Notes under the pieces: generated by a model
Told to the model about the DNA's origin: nothing
Databases searched by the model: none
Seen by the model: the letters and a program-made list of their open reading frames with translations, nothing else
Position numbers and translations under genes: made by a program
Assembly (NCBI GenBank): GCA_905160935.1
Contig: CAJHZI010000494.1
Location: forward strand, 1 to 64,000
Reading direction: 5' to 3'
DNA from: Enchytraeus crypticus
Lineage: Eukaryota; Annelida; Clitellata; Enchytraeida; Enchytraeidae
Length of the DNA stretch: 64,000 nt
Part shown: piece by piece, positions 61,732 through 64,000 of the stretch
Layout of the letters: each line of letters begins with the position of its first letter
Numbering within the stretch: the stretch's first letter is position 1

Positions 61732-61749
61732 TGGCACCTGAAGTGGGGC
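61732..61749 (+). promoter_or_regulatory. primer-binding-site-like sequence
   Basis: TGGCACCTGAAGTGGGGC begins two bases after the LTR-like end. TGG matches the CCA end of a tRNA, and the final GTGGGGC is the form seen in lysine-type primer sites. The priming tRNA is not established. Confidence 0.6.
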
Positions 61750-61855
61750 AAAAACTGCCACCCAAGGGGTGAACCCAACAGTTGTTGACAAAGTTTGATT
61801 AGTATAAGCATTCCTAATCGATAGGGTGTATGTAATTTATAAAATATTAAAATGT
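61750..61855 (+). mobile_element. start of LTR element interior, truncated
   Basis: Short sequence after the primer site, without gag or pol similarity, before a different repeat begins. Confidence 0.35.
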
Positions 61856-61859
61856 ATAA

Positions 61860-62440
61860 ATTTCTCTATGTAGAGCAGACATGTAGTCTAGACTAAAACT
61901 CTATGTAGAGCAGACGTGTAGTCTAGACCAAAACTCTAAGACCAAAACCAGACCACACGAGATCAAGACCAAGACCGGACCTTAGAGTCTCTATGGTCAG
62001 GTCTTGGTCCAGTCTCTAAGTTAGAGACCAAGACCAAGATATCTGTTTCCTTTGAAGCTATTTAAAGTCCGAACATCGCAAGCAAATTATACCTCACGCA
62101 TACTCATAACTGCCTGATTTCGTTTTTATGTAGGCCTATATATAACTATCGATCAGCAAGAAGGCATTAAAACACATCATTTAGCACATGTATAATTATT
62201 GCAAATTTTCCATTCACAGCTTCTTGAAAATACGATTGTAAAATAATGAGCAGTGGTCTCGAAAATATCTGAAACCAATTGCTCGAGACAAAGACCAAGA
62301 TCGGAACCTTCGAGACCTAGACCCAGACCAGAGCCTTCGAGACCGATACCAGCAAAACCCGTTCTTAAGCTGCCTCTCTACCAAGACCAGGTCTAGAGGA
62401 CAATAAGTCTGTTGTAGAGCATCTGGTAACTTCACGACAT
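61860..62440. repeat. GAGACC/CAAGACC-rich repeat, possible DNA transposon
   Basis: 'agcagacgtgtagtctagac' is duplicated at 61875/61910. Many 'gaccaagaccaag' words sit on both sides of a non-repetitive core (62040-62210), with the right side starting 'cagtggtctcgaaaatatct'. Layout suggests a small transposon with repetitive inverted ends; no transposase. Confidence 0.45.
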
Positions 62441-62540
62441 TTTAAGTGATTGTTCCTGAGGGCATAAGTTTGAGTCCTGGATGAGTTTTTCTGAGAGTAA
62501 ATTCGCAGGCATCGACAGAATTGGTAACATATGTATTTTA
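62425..62540 (+). mobile_element. SINE family B-like, diverged
   Basis: 'ttttaagtgattgttcctga' + 'ggg', 'aagtttgagtcctgg' (decayed B box) and 'tctgagagtaaattcgcagg' parallel the family B body. Confidence 0.5.
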
Positions 62541-62604
62541 ATGACTACATATAACGACTTAATATGAAACTGAAAGTTAATAAATGTCATTATGGATAAT
62601 CAGT

Positions 62605-62720
62605 TGTTTCAGATTGTTTGGGGTGAATCGATTTGCAATGACATGTGATGGGGGGACGTCCCTGACGTCATCCTTGTATGAGGAAATGGACATTAAACCT
62701 TTATTATTTTTTTAGTATTA
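62605..62720 (+). mobile_element. L2-like LINE 3' end fragment
   Basis: 'cagattgtttggggtgaatc', 'ggggacgtccctgacgtcat' and 'gaggaaatggacattaaacc' + T/A tail; close to the copy at 14035. Confidence 0.85.
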
Positions 62721-62789
62721 TTATGTAACCATTATGGTGATGAATGGGCATTTAGTTTGCAAAGGTAGCCGATAATTTATTCATTTTAA

Positions 62790-63015
62790 GCATTATCCTT
62801 TCTTAAATCCCTGTTTAGCTAGGGTTGGCATACGAATAGACCTTACTTTTCTATTTGTTTAAAAAATGTTGTAGCAAATTCTGGAGCCTAGTCGCACCAA
62901 CAGAATGCCCTTTCTGAAGTTGGTTTGGATCTTAGTGTATTGTCACCTTTTACGACACGTGCAGACCATGGTTTGTCTATTCTTCAGCAAACCAGACAAC
63001 AACACGGGGAGTTGC
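62790..63015 (-). mobile_element. SINE family C copy
   Basis: 'ttaaatccctgtttagctag', 'caaattctggagcctagtcg', 'cagaatgccctttctgaagt' and end 'agacaacaacacgggga'. Confidence 0.85.
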
Positions 63016-63019
63016 AAAT

Positions 63020-63550
63020 TTATTAAATATGAATATAGAAATGTACTACCCAATATGTTTGTCTCTAAGTTTTCTTATCTGTATTTGTTTGTATTTTTAA
63101 AGCAGAAAAGATATATCAGTAACGAGGGATTTTATGAAATATGAACAGATGCACAAATAGCTGATATGGAATACGGAACTTACATGCTTTCAATCTTGTA
63201 AGAAAAAATCTTAATTGTTACAGCTATTAAGACTTTGATAATTAGTATTTCTTTGATGGTTTGATTAAATTCTATTAATGCTTTGCTTGTCACGGTTTTT
63301 TATATATTATGATTGTTGTTTTTAGTTTGATGCTTTAAATGGATTCGCCTTACTCTGATATTGTTATTGCGTTTCTTGAAAGTTATAACTCTAAGCTTTA
63401 ACATGTTTACATATATGTACATATATTTGTAAGAATTTTATATATAATGTATAATTTTTTGTATAAGCATACTATTTAGCATTTTATTTTGAATGTATTT
63501 GTTAACATTTAAATAACCATTATAAATATCATGTGATTATATTATATATG
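63020..63550. other. unassigned AT-rich DNA
   Basis: Nothing recognised. Confidence 0.5.
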
Positions 63551-63551
63551 T

Positions 63552-63965
63552 ACCAGCTGAATGGCCATATGAATAGCAAACTTGCTTGCAAAGATGAAGG
63601 CCATCGGTTTGAATCCCTGTTGTATTGTCTCTTACAGTATTTCATGTTGTATCAGTCATAAAACTTAGCTCTATAGCTTTTTATATTTCCTTTCTGAACT
63701 ATCTATCTCAACTTTACACTACTGTTGATAATACGATGTGTCTGAAATAATGGTGTCATTCCTGTCCTAGGGGCTGAATGCATCATAGGAGATGGCTAGA
63801 TTAAATCTGAGGAAGGCAATGGGAAACCACATTAGAAGTCATTATTTTCAAGCTATAGGCTATATTAAAGTGTGACTGTTAACCTATGTAGTGTCACAGC
63901 TGCCGATGCATAGGAATATGCACCTTGAAACTGCTACTTGGCAGAACACTAGAGGGAAAGGTATA
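63552..63965 (+). mobile_element. SINE family E with tRNA-like head
   Basis: Head 'gctgaatggccatatgaata' and B box 'cggtttgaatccctg' (63604-63618), then body 'gaggaaggcaatgggaaacc', 'acattagaagtcattatttt', and the end 'ggcagaacactagagggaaa'. The body matches 21200 and 48630; the head-body join is inferred. Confidence 0.55.
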
Positions 63966-64000
63966 TGATATATACTTTTTTCAACATTCCAAAGCTTAAA

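Noticed and set aside
61860..62440. Zinc-finger or Arg/Ser-rich gene from the GACC-rich block
   Set aside because: The SRSRRFRSWS-like frame at 62214-62435 comes from the GAGACC repeat, with no start context or homologous domain.

Overview
The window is nuclear DNA of an invertebrate animal. It is AT-rich and has long introns with GT/AG splice sites, conserved metazoan genes, and dense LINE, SINE, LTR and DNA-transposon remnants with many mini- and microsatellites. The phylum cannot be fixed from the sequence alone.

Four host genes are supported. (1) The 5' half of a syntenin (SDCBP-type PDZ adaptor) gene lies on the minus strand, 3031 to 444, and continues past the left edge. (2) A small CENP-W-like histone-fold gene is proposed on the plus strand, 5210-8423, from three exons whose phases fit. 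(3) A complete syndapin/PACSIN gene lies on the plus strand, 20886-35339: eight coding exons and about 436 residues with an F-BAR domain, an NPF motif and an SH3 domain. (4) An intronless F-box/LRR gene lies on the plus strand, 50031-51581.

Most of the rest is mobile DNA. It includes a nearly intact non-LTR reverse transcriptase (46711-48290, minus); a broken MULE-type transposase with an N-terminal array of paired zinc fingers and a C-terminal SWIM motif (55066-58451, minus); two roughly 2.1-2.4 kb LTR-like copies in opposite orientation (36669-38778 and 59316-61729), one followed by a primer-binding-site-like sequence; two mariner-related elements with CAGACTG termini; and many LINE 3' ends. 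Several SINE families recur, labelled here as follows. A: tRNA-derived, ending like the L2-like LINE. B: tRNA-derived, with a GGTTCGAATCCC box. C: (GATGAT)n tail, ending like a second LINE. E: body with a GGGAAACCA motif. 'LINE-X' and 'LINE-Y' are labels for two LINE families with RTE-like C-terminal protein.

Layout: 1-9 kb syntenin and CENP-W-like gene; 9-20 kb LINE/SINE remnants and satellites; 20.9-35.3 kb PACSIN, its introns loaded with repeats that often touch 3' splice sites; 36-42 kb LTR-like copy between inverted 231-bp arms, G-rich higher-order repeat, L2-like LINE; 42-50 kb sparse DNA plus the intact LINE; 50-52 kb F-box gene; 52-64 kb mariner, MULE, second LTR-like copy and SINEs. 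The most notable signals are the minisatellites abutting 3' splice sites in two unrelated genes, the two LINE-SINE tail pairings, and the SINE translated in frame inside the transposase.
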